Source: Haplomitrium mnioides
Lineage: Eukaryota > Marchantiophyta > Haplomitriopsida > Calobryales
Reading direction: 5' to 3'
Length of the DNA stretch: 35,678 nt
NCBI GenBank assembly: GCA_049999725.1
Contig: JBNGIS010021297.1
Location: 1-35,678, forward strand
Shown here piece by piece: positions 10,206 to 21,990 of the stretch (position 1 is its first letter; each line of letters starts with the position of its first letter). Under the pieces are notes generated by a model, which saw nothing but the letters and a program-made list of their open reading frames with translations, had not been told where the DNA came from and did no database searches. The translations under genes and the position numbers were made by a program.

Positions 10206-11593
10206 AATGGACAGAGGTGCCTAAGACCTGGCAGACCTCTTCTGTACACCAAGAGACGGTAAAAAAATATATTTATACACTTATTTGATGTGTGCTGTTC
10301 GAAAGCTATACAACACTGACGAGCAACCAGATGAGTTTTTGTTCCTCCTCTTTCTTGAAGGGCCTAGAAATTGAGAGAAATCAATATTCTCTTGACCTCA
10401 TTGAGTAAACCTTCGAATCTCACCGGCTCTAGCAGCACTTCTTGTCCAAGAGAGGAAAAGTGATTGGTAACCACTACCAAACTAATTCCATACAGTTACG
10501 TTAGCGTATAACACTAACACCTTCGAAAGCAACTAGCACTGTCGAAGAAGATTCCACCTACCACTTATTCTGTCGCTGTCATCGTCAAGGCTGACAATGA
10601 CAGCGTGTCTGCTCTACTACTGCGAGTTCTTCAGTGTTCAGTCTGCCATGAGAAAGCGCAGATAATAAATCGCTCGGCTGCCATTGCGTTCGAGGACGTG
10701 TCGCGGACGTTACCTGGGTAGTTTCCACATATTAACAATGAGAAGGCATCCGTAGCACTCGCAAAGCCAAGCGTGATTGCTGACAGGAGCACTCCTTGTG
10801 CTACAGCACGAGTCGAAAATCGGTGTAGAAACTCTCCACTGCCCTCATGACAGTAGAACCGGGCGCCGGGTTGTCATTCCTCATCCCAGCTACTCAAATT
10901 ATTTAACATGGAAAAAAGCACCATGACTACCACAGCCCCACCTTCCCTGAGAATTTAATTCAAACTCTCACCCAGTCCGAACCATTCCTGCATGGCAATT
11001 AGGAGCAAACGATATCTAGCAATGGATGCCGAATCCAAATTTCGTGCAAAATTCAGCAGAATTCCACTGCGTCGCCAACCTAACTTTCAATCACGTCGAA
11101 GGTGGCGTCGACGAGCTAAATTCCGTAATCAAATGGAGCAATGGACAATTACGGAATTGGGTGTTGCATCGAACATACTAACGAAAGCAGCCCAACATGA
11201 GTCACTCATGAATGCACCACCGTTCTCGTCACAGTGCTTACCTGGTTTAGTGGCCGAGCTGATCGCAGGAGGCTTATCTTCCATGCTTGCAGTAACAGGA
11301 TTCATGAAGTCCAGCTCCCTCACCAACTCCTCCGCACCGCCAAGAGATGACCGTGTTCTTCGCCTCGACTTCCTCTCTCTAGATGTAGAAGACGTGACGG
11401 GTTTCTCACTCGACCCTCCGCTACCTGGACTCGATTCTATCCCGGTGCTCGACTCTTTGGCGGAAGAAGACGGAGATAACAAGTCTTCGTTGTTCATGGG
11501 GACGTAAGTCACCGACCCAGAGTGACGGTGCTTAGGCTTTACGTCGCTTTTCGCCGGAAACTTAGTTCGGTTATTGGCGGGCGGATGTCCCAT
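7074..11593 (-). CDS. Plant C2H2 zinc-finger protein, 870 aa, five exons
   Basis: Exons in gene order: 11593-11242, 9912-9712, 9530-9258, 9013-7817 and 7663-7074. All four introns are phase 1 with GT-AG ends, and the joined CDS is 2613 bp. Residues about 125-151 form one finger, C-x2-C-x12-H-x3-H followed by a further Cys, with the core YPNAHPSAKHRRNHKKQC. This finger style, with HPSAKHRR between the ligands, is one I know only from plant proteins of unknown function. The rest is low-complexity, acidic and Ser-rich: a basic Ser/Arg patch near residues 60-85, a predicted helix VKKRIEELERKAAEE in exon 4, four imperfect 17-residue repeats around DASQ, then RTPLRNLLAEEE and a C-terminal CICC. The tail cysteines could be lipidated or bind metal; that is inference. 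It lies convergent to the LRR gene, 170 bp away. Role unknown: nucleic-acid binding is possible, but one finger is weak evidence for a transcription factor. Confidence 0.88.
8290..8490 (-). repeat. In-frame 51-bp coding repeats (17 aa, about four copies)
   Basis: The plus-strand string CTTGCATCT recurs at 8311, 8362, 8413 and 8461, spacings 51, 51 and 48. On the coding strand this gives successive units of the form (V/I/A)DASQ..(L/M)K.DEE(R/G). Since lengths are multiples of three, the reading frame is kept and copy number could vary between individuals. Confidence 0.85.
9913..11241 (-). other. Intron 1 of the C2H2 gene
   Basis: A 1329-bp intron with donor GTAAGC and acceptor TTGTTAG. Apart from the CT microsatellite annotated separately I see no gene in it. 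A plus-strand open frame at 10992-11507 overlaps exon 1 of the C2H2 gene antisense and looks like a shadow of it. Confidence 0.7.
10145..10204. repeat. (CT)30 microsatellite
   Basis: An uninterrupted run of 30 CT units (GA on the transcribed strand) inside intron 1 of the C2H2 gene. A shorter interrupted CT tract lies at about 5999-6019 in an intron of the LRR gene. Confidence 0.97.
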
Positions 11594-14519
11594 TTAGGGC
11601 CTGAGGACGCCCCGCCCCACCACAAGCCAAAATACTAAAAACGGCAAGCTAGGATAAGAGTCCAGCCAAGCATCCTTGCCCGCCTTCAATGCTCAGATTC
11701 AGACTACATCAAACGTAAGGAATCTTCGGGTGGCTAGTAGTCCTGCAGCACAGAAACAGGAGAAGATCAGAGTGTTACGAGTTCAAGCGACAAGAACAAA
11801 GTAAAACTAAAACGACTAGTTTGGAAAAGGATGGACTATATGACGATGGGCAAGACAATTACTCCTATTAGCTCTTCACGGTCAAACGAAGAGGCAACAG
11901 AAAACGAAGTGTCCATTCCTCAGTAAATTTATCTCCAATACGACGGCCTGCAGCTTCAAAAAGAGTCGGAAGTCCAAAACCTAGAAGTAGTTGTCGACAG
12001 CAAGCAAATAGCCCGAATTCTGTAACAAGCTCCACAAATGCAGGGGCTGCATCCCCTAGTATGCATTACATTACAACAAGCTGCGGAAGCAGCTTTCACA
12101 ACCTCCAGCTGATATGTCGACGTGACAATACAATGAAGTGCAAATGAGCTCATGCAAAACACTAACAACCGCCCTCACTGGGACAGCTTTCTCAGTGCAA
12201 CAACTACCTTTAAGCGATAGTCGCATGAGACGAGTTACTCGCAGCAATCAAGGACCTTCGATAGAGACAAGCTAAGAGTGAACTCAGCAATTGCACATCG
12301 TTGGAACCAACTATGCCATGTGAAAAGCACTCGGGCCTAGAACATGTAACGGTAATATCCCCAAACGAAAAACGGCCAACCTACAGTAACGAACTAAAAC
12401 AACACACGCAACAAAAGCACCGACTGTTCTGCAATCCTTTCCGACATCAAAATAAACACCAACGCATGATGTAAACACAAACCTTAGTCTTCTATCTCCA
12501 TGCGAGCAGCTCAAAATAAAGCAATGGAAGAAACACAACAGCACCAAAGCACGCGACGAGTGACAACACTATTGCAATGCAGCATCCCCCTGCTCACGTA
12601 AACTCTCGTCGAACAAACTCCCCCCCCGTCGCCCTGCTCACGTAAACTATCATCGGACCCCCTCCCCCTTCGATCTACGATTGCGCAGCAAATTCAGGAA
12701 AGTGTTATTCAGCAAGTACGTTACAGAAATAACCGGCAGACGACCGGCAAGCAACTCAAATTAGTCCTGGTACCAATGGCGAGTATTATTAGTACCTTGA
12801 TTAGCATTGATTAACAGCATTTAGTAAAGAATCTTACATCGACAAAGTCAACAGAGAAAATGATTAGCAGGTACATAAACTGCTATTTCATTAACGACAG
12901 AGTTAACTATCCAAGGAGGGAAACTCCAATTCACCTCCCTGAATTCTGTTCTGAGTTTGTTGATGATGTGCACAGATCCCGGAGCTCATACTTAATCAAA
13001 AGCGTCAAAGTTGTGAGTTCAGACTTCATTGCCGTTCTTTTCTAGGAAAAGGCACCTATGTATGGAAGACTCAAACAAGCAAGCAACATGTGATATTTTG
13101 AAAGGCATGCTTTGCTAGCCAGAGCCTGATATCATCATGGAGCGAGTAGTCTCATCCATATCTCTGCTTCGATCGCCATTGATTACGTTTTCCTTTGGTG
13201 CAAGAATCGAGCTACGACTGCAAATGAATCCAAGAGCTCTCTCTATAAATGGAAGGAGCGAAGAGTGGTGGTATACAGTAATGGAGTTCAATGTTAGTCC
13301 CAATTTAGTTGTACTCTTAACTTTCGATCACAGTGCAATAATCTCAGCCACTAAATGGTGAGGTTGTGCACAGAATGGCCTGATCTCTCACCTTTCGATC
13401 GGCTAAAATTACTTACACCGCATTTACTATCTAATGAACAGCTAACTTCATCTCTACTTAGTTTACTGTGCATTGCATGGTTGTGTGGATCGAAATCGAG
13501 ACCAACATGTAAGTCAACATACTGTTGTCGAAGATTGAACATGACCGTTCAAAAGGTACCAAGAAATAATCAATCTAGCATGCGAAAGAATATAAAATAT
13601 TCAAGGAGAATAGTAAACAAGTCGTAAAGCAAACGCGAACCGTTGAGCAAGAACGTCAGACAACGATGAAGCGCCCACTATCAATTTAGAACGAGTACGA
13701 AAAGAGTACGTTACCTCGCATACCCTGCGTATGATAAAAACTGCACAGGGCACGGAGGCGGCTGCCGTTGCGGGATCTTCGAGGTAGTAGCTGCAGTTCC
13801 TCATCAATACGCTGCACCAAACCCTTACACAAATGGTCCGTCCTCGCCATTGCTTCTATCTCTCCACTCTTCAATACCAACTTCGTACTAATTACGATAT
13901 AACGGTAAGGAAAGACTAAGTCAGTCATTTCCAGCATCGGTAAGTTACCAGAGTAGTTTCACGTAAATTTATTGGGCACAGAAGCAGATATTAAATGTTA
14001 TCGTCACATATCCCACGTGACATTAATATCGACGGTGCTCTTTCAGAAGGAACTGATAATTTTGAAAAATTGATACTCTGGGTAAAACGAGAATCTTCTC
14101 ACAAACCCGACAGTTTTGCTCGTGAAATGTTTGAACACACGATTCTGAGCTGAGTTTCATCACCGCTGGATTTGAAATCACCACAAAAATCCATGGTGGA
14201 AAAAATATGAATTACAACCAGGAGTCATTCGACCTTCCGTTTGGTGGCCCTATGTGACGATTTCCTTTACAGTTAATCCAAAAAGTAGCTTCCTTGCTTC
14301 ATATCCCTGATCTCGACATTCTTCCTGTATATTGGGGAACAACCCCTGGCCTGCAAGGGAACCGCATATACGGAGAAAGTAGATGCAGTCCATGTACAGG
14401 AATTTAGAGCCGTTGCTAACACTAACGAACTGCCTTAATAATCACGGGTAATGACATCATAAATGGGTGCATACCTGATTTTCCACCCATGTAATATACA
14501 CTGAACTGGGTAAACAAAA
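11594..14519. other. Intergenic region between kinase 3' end and C2H2 gene
   Basis: About 2.9 kb holding the 3' flank of the kinase gene and the presumptive promoter of the C2H2 gene, both minus strand. No coding exon is recognisable. A direct repeat of CCTGCTCACGTAAACT occurs twice near 12589 and 12632, each followed by C-rich sequence; I do not know its role. Confidence 0.45.
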
Positions 14520-17500
14520 CTATCCAGCTACTAAGAAATCTGCGCCTTCATTTGCCATTACTTTCTGAATGACTTCCACAAGTTGCTTTGCTTGGAAAGG
14601 TTTGCAGGCATACGCATCCATTCCAGCTTCTAAGCATTTGTCTTTGTATCCCTGGATAGCATGAGCAGTAAGGCCGATTATCGGTTTCCGAGGGTAATTG
14701 AGCTCTCTCTCTTTTGATCGTATAATCTTTGTGGCTTGGAGCCCATCAAGCACAGGCATCTGCTCACAGTCACAACAGAAAAGTAGAATTACAGAGCCGC
14801 TTGCATGTCTCAAGAGGAAAACTTGGAAGAATGTCACATAATCACTAGTCTACAAAAGTGACGAGAACACGCCAAAGCTTATACAAAGAGGAAAACTTGG
14901 AAGAGTCACATAATCACATGTCTATAAAAGTGAAGAGAAATACGCCAAGGTTATACAAAGAAGTCGGTTCGCACCTGCACATCCATTAGAATTAGGTCGT
15001 AAGAATCCCTGTCTTGATTCAGGATGTTTACACACTGTTGCCCATCACCAACTACTTCCACTAGAGTTCCAAACTTCTTCAGCTGCTGGCATGCAACTTT
15101 CTGATTGACAACATTATCCTCTGCCAGTAGTACCCTCATCCCCTTCAGGAGTTCCATACCACTCGAGTCCTGGCTTTGGGGTTTCACACTGCTAATTGCA
15201 GCTACTTGCTTGGTAGCAGCATGTTGTGGAACTGCCCCCTGCTCCTCCGGAGCAGTGATGTTGTTAAGATGGTCTTGCTCAATATTTGAGAAATTTCTGT
15301 GTTCCTCACTGCTATGAGGTTCTGTTGGCAGAAGAATAGACTGGTCACCAAAATGAGTTTCCGTAATAATGGTAACGTTTTGCGGACATTCTGCTTTGCT
15401 ACTACCATCTGGAATGGAGATGTACTCCTCACGTCTTTCAAGCGCATCTGCAGGCCTGTGTCCACCATTTCCAACTGTCACCTTCTTCTCCTTCTGTAGA
15501 AGAGTTGTCTTTTCAAATTGTGCGATGAAGTAAAATATGCTTCCTTTCCCAGGTTCACTCTCCAGCCAAATCCGTCCACCCATCATCCCAACCAGCCTAT
15601 AAAATAAAAGTCCCACACAAATGACATCCAACTTACAATCCAAAACCAAATGGCAATAAAACTTTTGGGAATGCATCAACACAAATGCCATCCAAGTTAG
15701 AATCCAAAACCAAATGGCTATAAAATATTTGGGAATTCATCACGAACCAAAAATTCTATTTTTTCTTCTTTTGAACCAAATCCAAGACCTAAAGCTTATG
15801 AAACACTTGGGAATCCATCGCATCACAAACCATAGTTCTCCATTATGCTTTCAGAAAAAAAAAGTGGGGAGGTGGGATTCCAGGAGTTCTTTGGAATGAC
15901 CAGCTTTCCTTATATCTGTGGGATGTGCACTATGTATGCTTTGGAAGTAACTTTGTCGGCACCTCCTTAGAAAAGGGTGGCTAATAGGCAGCCTAATTTT
16001 GTTGGCACCTCTTTAAAAAGAAATGGGTGGTTATTATCCAGGGTTTTCTTTCTCCAAACCCAACCTCCTTACTGGACGAGTAGCATCAACTGCAATCGAA
16101 ACAAAACAAGTGTCTTAAAGAGAATGAAAGTTACCGTTCAACAATGCTCAAGCCAAGTCCAGTTCCACCATATAGCCTTGTAATAGAGCTATCTGCCTGT
16201 GAAAAGGCTTTAAAAACCTCTTCTTGTTTCTCCCGACTAATACCAATTCCAGTATCACTTACTGCAAAGAGTATGTATAATTTTCCGTCTTTGTCATCTT
16301 GACTTCCATCAATCTGCAGCTTGTCAACCTTACCGTCTTCTTTCACACCGAGAGCTTTTGAGTTCCCAAATGATGTTCTAAATTGTTCACCAGCACTCAC
16401 ATTCCACATATCCCCAGCAGATCTATCCATGATGTCCATAATGTGATTCAGGTCACTTGAGGAGGCCACATCTCTGACAGCCGGGAAGCTAGTTGGATAG
16501 CCAGATACAGATAATCTGCCAGACTTCTTTTCCGTTTGAAACTTTGCAGGATTCCGAGATGCCAAGAAACTCTCTTTCATGGACATTATTTTAGCCTCCT
16601 CATCTGCACATCGTCTTGCAGAAAGGAACACACATCCTTCTTGAGTGAACTTTATAGCATTTCCAACTGCAAGGGAAGGTAGTAAGTGCCATTAGTCGTC
16701 TTCTTTCAACAAAATAAACAGGCAAACATGAATCCAAAAACTCGTGAGCTTCCACCTCACGACCTTCAATTTCTGGCAAACTTTACTTTGTTGGATACAT
16801 AAAAATGTTTATAAGCTTTCCATAGCTACTGACCCAAATTAAGTATACACTGTTGGAGTCGCCCAGCATCTCCCAGGAGGTGATCTGGCACATCTGGGGC
16901 AATCTCCCAGGATAGGTCCAACTCTTTTTGACTAGCTCTTACCTGCCAAGCATGTAAATCTATTACTCATTATGATTGCAACCAACAATTGGCATGATAT
17001 GTTGGGTCGATACTGTAAATCTTATTGCGTGGCAGGTGATTTACACTTGCCAAAATTAATTACAAAATTTGGTGGTTAAAGGTGTTCTAAATTAATTATA
17101 ATGCAAAGACAACATCCAACTCATGTGTTTACGCATATTCACGATGACACTCAAAGCACAAGTACTGCACCTAACAATCATTAAGGTGTTTGACAAGAGT
17201 GAAGACGATATTTGCATTTGCACAGAGTGGTCACTCTTGAGAATGAAGCTCTCAATTCCTTCAACGTACTCAAGACAAACAACAAACTAGTCTCTGAAGC
17301 TTAACAATTCCCACCATTGCTCAGCAAACCCAGTACCTGAAGCGTTTTCATCATTAATCCAATACAATCAGACATGCTCAATGGGACACTGAGCAAACCC
17401 AATTACGAAGTTTAACATACCTGAAGCATTTTCATAGTTGATCCAATGGTATCAGATATGCTAAATGGGACGAGTTCAAGCTCCAGACGACCAGCCTCAA

Positions 17501-20500
17501 TCTTTGCCAGATCAAGAATAGCATTGACAATATGGAGCAGACAATCTGCTGACTGTGAAACAGTCTCCAGATGTTCCCGCTGCTCACCTGTGAGATCTGT
17601 GTCGAGTGCCAGGGATGCCATTCCTATGATGCCATGAATGGGAGTCCTGTAGCAAAGCATCGAAGCAATTAAGTCGCATTCATTTCATCGAATATACATG
17701 ATAACCATGAAGGCATGGAGAGCAAACAAACCGTACAAAACTTAGATGCAACTTTCAGGAAAAAACCTTGATAACTGCAAGCACTTGAAAGGTTCATCAA
17801 CAATGCTTAAAACATGCCTATTACAGTTCCCAGCAACAAGCTACTGTCTAATTCACAAATGCAAATGAACTTTGACCAGTTCTAGTCAAAACAATACAGT
17901 ATAACTAAGTTTAACCGCACTGCAAAGGTACGAGAAACAAGGTGGTGATATCTATCACTAGGCAATGCCAATACAATAACATTATCACACTTTGCAAAAT
18001 ATATCACACCTTCGTGTCCTAAAAGTCATGGAGCATATATCTTCGCAATAGAGCCAATTAACACAAAACGAACCCTAAACATTGGCTGTACAATATTTGC
18101 ATCAGAAACAAACCTTATCTCATGGCTCATGTTCGCAAGAAACTCTGACTTTGCTCGATTTGCCTCTTCTGCAGCAGCTTGTGAAACCTGTAACTCCTTG
18201 TTTGCACATTCCAGTTCAATAGTTCGACCTTTGACCTGTAAGCTAAAGAATGTTAGCTACAAGGTTATTTGATTTAATTATACCAAGTGATATGACAGAA
18301 GTTGAAGGGAGAAGGTAAGGTCCCCAACATAAATACATACAACCATGCACATGTGGAGTACTTCAAGCCATGAACATCTGCTGTTAAGCAGATGAAAGAT
18401 AGTCTATGCAAAACCACAACTACCACAATGGTGCACGCAGCCTATACAAAAAGAGACCAACATCCAACATAAAGAAATGTACGAAAAAACCCACAACAAT
18501 TATCCTACTTCATGCAACTTCCCCTCTCGAATTAACAGACCATCCGAGCTCCATCTAAGGATGAATGCTGCTTCCCCTTGCTCCACTTTCGAAGCATTAC
18601 TTGTTTACCATTCTCATTCAGCTGAAGTGAGACAATGGAGAGCTGCTTGCCCATATCCAGAGATTTCAAATCCTTATCCTACTTGCACTGCACACATTAC
18701 TACCGGTTGCACAACTGGAGGAATTAACAACCAAAGTGATTAACGATCTAAAGAAACACAACCAGTCAACCCTTGGCCAAGTTCTAGATCATGCTTAACC
18801 AAACGAAAATTATTAACCACAGTGAAAATTGTGATCAGTAAGCCGAACGTGTACAAACGTGTTGGTGTGAAATAGCCTCACACCAAGTCTGTATGGCCAA
18901 ACTACTATTAGTGAAATGGCATTTGAAGCATTGGGCACCCACACCCAACACCAGCAGGCTCGACCTAGGCCTCATTTGTAGCTTAGCTTAACCCCAGCTG
19001 AAACGTGGAAAGAACTGCCCAAAATGTCTGACCATGTAAGGCAACAATTCAACCCTCAATACAGCATACAACTGAAAAACAGCACTCAAGAGCGCATATG
19101 CATTCCGAATACTTAGAAATACGAGTCCAATCCACAGCTACCGTGGATTCCGTATCCAGTGGCTCATCTGAACAACACGCGATTGGAAAAGCAATTTCGG
19201 CCAGCTTAAGTTTTGTCTGAACGCTGTTAACGTAAAGCACAACTTCAGCAATTTACTAACAAGATACAACATTAGCTCACCTGCTGCTCAAGTGTTCCAT
19301 TGATCGCATTAAGTTCTCCTTCCATAACTTTTCGATCGTGTACAATAGCAGCTAACGTCATCGCTACAATAGCTAGTACACAAACAAACATTTGCACCTG
19401 GGCATTCATTCCACAGATTTTGCTAGTCAATATTTCAGGCAACAGCAGAGCCAAAAGAGACTGTTCCTATGTTTTCTTCAACCAGAGCCACCCAAAATAA
19501 TTGTTCACAAATCCAACTATCGTTAGAGAAGGATTCCTAACAGTCCTTATGCAGATTACTGGCTGCTGGAAAAAAGCAAATTCTCACCAGAGCAGTAAGT
19601 TTAGCTAGCATAGCAAGCGGTTCAGACGTCTTATATCTATCTTGAAAACTCTCATCTGGCTTTCAAACTGATTATTTTCCACACATATATTCCCTGTGCT
19701 TTCACTGCAGTTTTACGGACGGCTACCAAATAATCGATAAACTATGTTTCTAATCATAGCTCATGTGAGGGGCCTCTAAGACACTACTTACACATACCAC
19801 CCAATTCATTACACCACCCGTAAACTGATGTTGTTGAATCCCCTCTCCCTATGTCAATGGAAATCAAATCCAATAAATTCACGTCGAAACTGGAGGAATT
19901 AAAAAAATTAGTTGCCATCATTGATACAAAATAGTCCAGGATGCTGCCAAACACTGTCGCATACTACGAAAATCAATTCAAATTTGAATAGTGTGGTTGC
20001 ACCAGAGTCATTACTGACACTGAAAGCTACCTGGAGAAGAGAATGGGTATCGTTCCTCCGGTACAGTGGGCCCTTTCCGTGAGCAGTGCCAGCACTCGCA
20101 ATGAGTGCAATGACTAGCACTGCAAGAGGCAACCCCAAACGGTTGAAACGAAACGATGCCCATATCACAAAAGGAAAGACCAGGTAAGAGAGCCGCTGAA
20201 CAAGGCTGGAGTCTTTAATCCCAACATTGAAGAATATAATAAGGGACAACACTACAAGGACAACAACAAAGAGTATACACTCCACAACCTTCAGAATATA
20301 CTTTTGAATGGAACATACAGTAGGAAACTGCTTTGCAAGCAATGGGACAAGGGTTTGGGGTTCAGGTGGAGGTAATGATTCGCTAGAACTCATAAATCTT
20401 TCAGACGTTGCAAAACTTCTATCATTGTCAAGGATATCAGCCTTCCAAGCTGCAATTTTTCCATTTCCATGTTTCCTGCGATGTTCTGGAGGTTCATTCT

Positions 20501-21681
20501 CGCTGGAACCCGTCCCACCCCCGACCGAGAATTGTTTCTTTACCAAACCTACTACGCTTCGCAACTGATAATGCCTCCTGCGAGACTTCTGCTGTGTGTC
20601 GCTTTCAGCGTTTCCAGTCACAATTTCCAAAGCATCGAGTTCATCTATAGTCAACACAGCTTCATGAGGTGAGGAATTGAAACTGTCTGCAGATGGGAGC
20701 CCTTGTAACAACGTTGGTTTCACCCTGGAGAGCCTAGCACTATGTCCAAATCCCTTGTCCAACATCAATCCCCTTACATGTACAATGTCTTCCTTCCTGG
20801 TCAACCCTGAACTCCCCAAACCAACTGCCTGGAGCTCCACCATATTGTCGGGGCTACCAGATGTGCAGGAACCGTGAAAACAGGGTGAGCAGTTCCATCT
20901 TCGAGAGCCGAGCTTTTCCCAAAGGCGAAACTTATCATTTTCGATCGTACTCCAAAAATGAAGAATGAAAGGGGTGAAACACAATATTGCAGACAAGTCA
21001 CCTAACACCCAAGTTGGCCATATTTCGAGAAACTTGTTCCACTGGGCCAGTCTAAAAGTAGTCAAAGTCAAGGCGTTGCATGTTCCACACACGAAACTGG
21101 TTAGAGGAGCTGCAAGGAACAGCCACATAGCATCGTGCAGAGTATCAACCGCATGCGAACCCTTCCTGACCTCCTGCACGCCAGGAGTCCATTGTTAGCA
21201 AGAATTACTACGCCCTGTAACGTGTGAGCTCGACCTACGAACAGAATACAAGAAAGAGAGTCTTGAGTCGAGAGAAAATTATGCTCACCAGAACAGGCAC
21301 CTGCATCCGACCATGCTCAAATTTGGGAGGATGGTTCATCATCCACCCACAAGCGATGCCTTCAACCGATGAGAACACCCCAAACAGAAAAGAAGCAGGA
21401 ATGCTGTATCGACGGCTTGCGTGTTGGAAATACCACAAGTTGATGGCGACGGTGCCGATAAGCTCACCAATCCACACATTGTATCCGAAAAGGAGCACGA
21501 ATGCCACCATGACTCCTGAAGGAGCCCAGACTGGAGACGACTGCTCTTTCACCGCCGCCAGTGTATCGGACAATTTCCCAGCTGCCACGTAAAGCGAAGC
21601 TGTCAATAAATTGACCAAAAACCACCTCGCATTGATGGCTCTTACCATCTGTCTGAGTGTCGGCCGGTACTGCAAAGCCAT
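14520..21681 (-). CDS. MASE1-domain hybrid histidine kinase, 1167 aa, nine exons
   Basis: Exons in gene order: 21681-21289, 21173-20031, 19397-19281, 18235-18114, 17646-17421, 16942-16834, 16666-16135, 15596-14975 and 14759-14520; every junction keeps phase (3504 bp). Residues about 1-540 form a multi-pass MASE1 sensor: [15 protein letters not shown], a [15 protein letters not shown] helix, [14 protein letters not shown] and [11 protein letters not shown] are its hallmarks. A short coiled coil then leads to HisKA with phospho-acceptor H589 in [15 protein letters not shown]. The ATPase domain has the N box (VGNAIKFT, N706), G1 (DTGIGI, 841-846), the F box (FKAFSQAD) and G2 (GGTGLGL, 870-876). 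About 135 residues separate N and G1; a long spacer there also occurs in plant cytokinin-receptor kinases. The receiver domain has LLAEDN, D1086 in LILMDVQMP, GLTAHA and ACKPF, so all catalytic positions are intact. It should autophosphorylate on His, pass phosphate to its own Asp, and then signal through HPt proteins and response regulators. The ligand is unknown. The start is the first ATG giving a complete first membrane helix. Confidence 0.93.
14814..14961 (-). repeat. Tandem duplication in kinase intron 8 (74-bp period)
   Basis: The stretch beginning GAGGAAAACTTGGAAGA at 14814 is repeated from 14888 with scattered changes, through a matching TTATACAAAG. It lies wholly within the last intron, 3' of the exon encoding the receiver's phospho-acceptor. 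Confidence 0.85.
15621..15748 (-). repeat. Tandem duplication in kinase intron 7 (64-bp period)
   Basis: Copies start with ATGACATCCAACTTACAATC at 15621 and ATGCCATCCAAGTTAGAATC at 15685 and share the AACCAAATGGC and TTTGGGAAT stretches. The duplicated block is intronic; a looser third relative may follow to about 15815. Confidence 0.8.
17337..17388 (-). repeat. Diverged copy of the 3' end of kinase exon 5, with its own donor
   Basis: This segment lies 84 bp downstream (gene sense) of the true end of exon 5 and is about 85% identical to it. It still encodes [17 protein letters not shown], matching [17 protein letters not shown] of the real exon, and is followed by a GT donor (GTACTG). A TTTGCTCAG acceptor precedes it in the phase (2 in, 0 out) that exon 5 uses. 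It may be inert intronic sequence or an alternative exon. Confidence 0.75.
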
Positions 21682-21735
21682 GGCCAGAAATATCTTCGAC
21701 AAGTTGTCCGTTCAATTACAACACAGTTACTGCGA

Positions 21736-21990
21736 CTACAAGAGGAGCCACGGTTTTACAGAAACGAGGCTATCGAATGGAAAAGGCCAACAAGCAATGA
21801 GAAAGGCAGCCGCAACTGCCAGACTACATTCCTCAAATCTAAAATCTAGCTCCCCAGAAGGTACCCCCTCTTCAGTGCCTGTAGCCTCATTATCCAACTT
21901 GCCTGCAAACTGACCACCTAGAGGTCGGATCTGCCTGGAAGGCTCTAAATTTGCTAATCCTTTTCCTGCCGCGCGTACGTTAAGTGCCAT
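21736..21990 (-). other. Upstream ORF, in frame with the kinase
   Basis: An ATG at 21990 opens an 84-codon frame ending in TAG at 21736-21738, 54 bp before the kinase ATG and in the same frame. If it lies in the 5' leader it could repress translation of the kinase, or an unrecognised splice could join it to the kinase as an N-terminal extension. The product has no domain I know. Confidence 0.4.

Noticed and set aside
10992-11507. 171-codon plus-strand open frame
   Set aside because: It lies antisense over exon 1 of the C2H2 gene, whose minus-strand reading is supported by four phase-consistent introns.
17412-17660. Independent small kinase gene
   Set aside because: It is exon 5 of the nine-exon kinase; its apparent ATG lies in the upstream intron.
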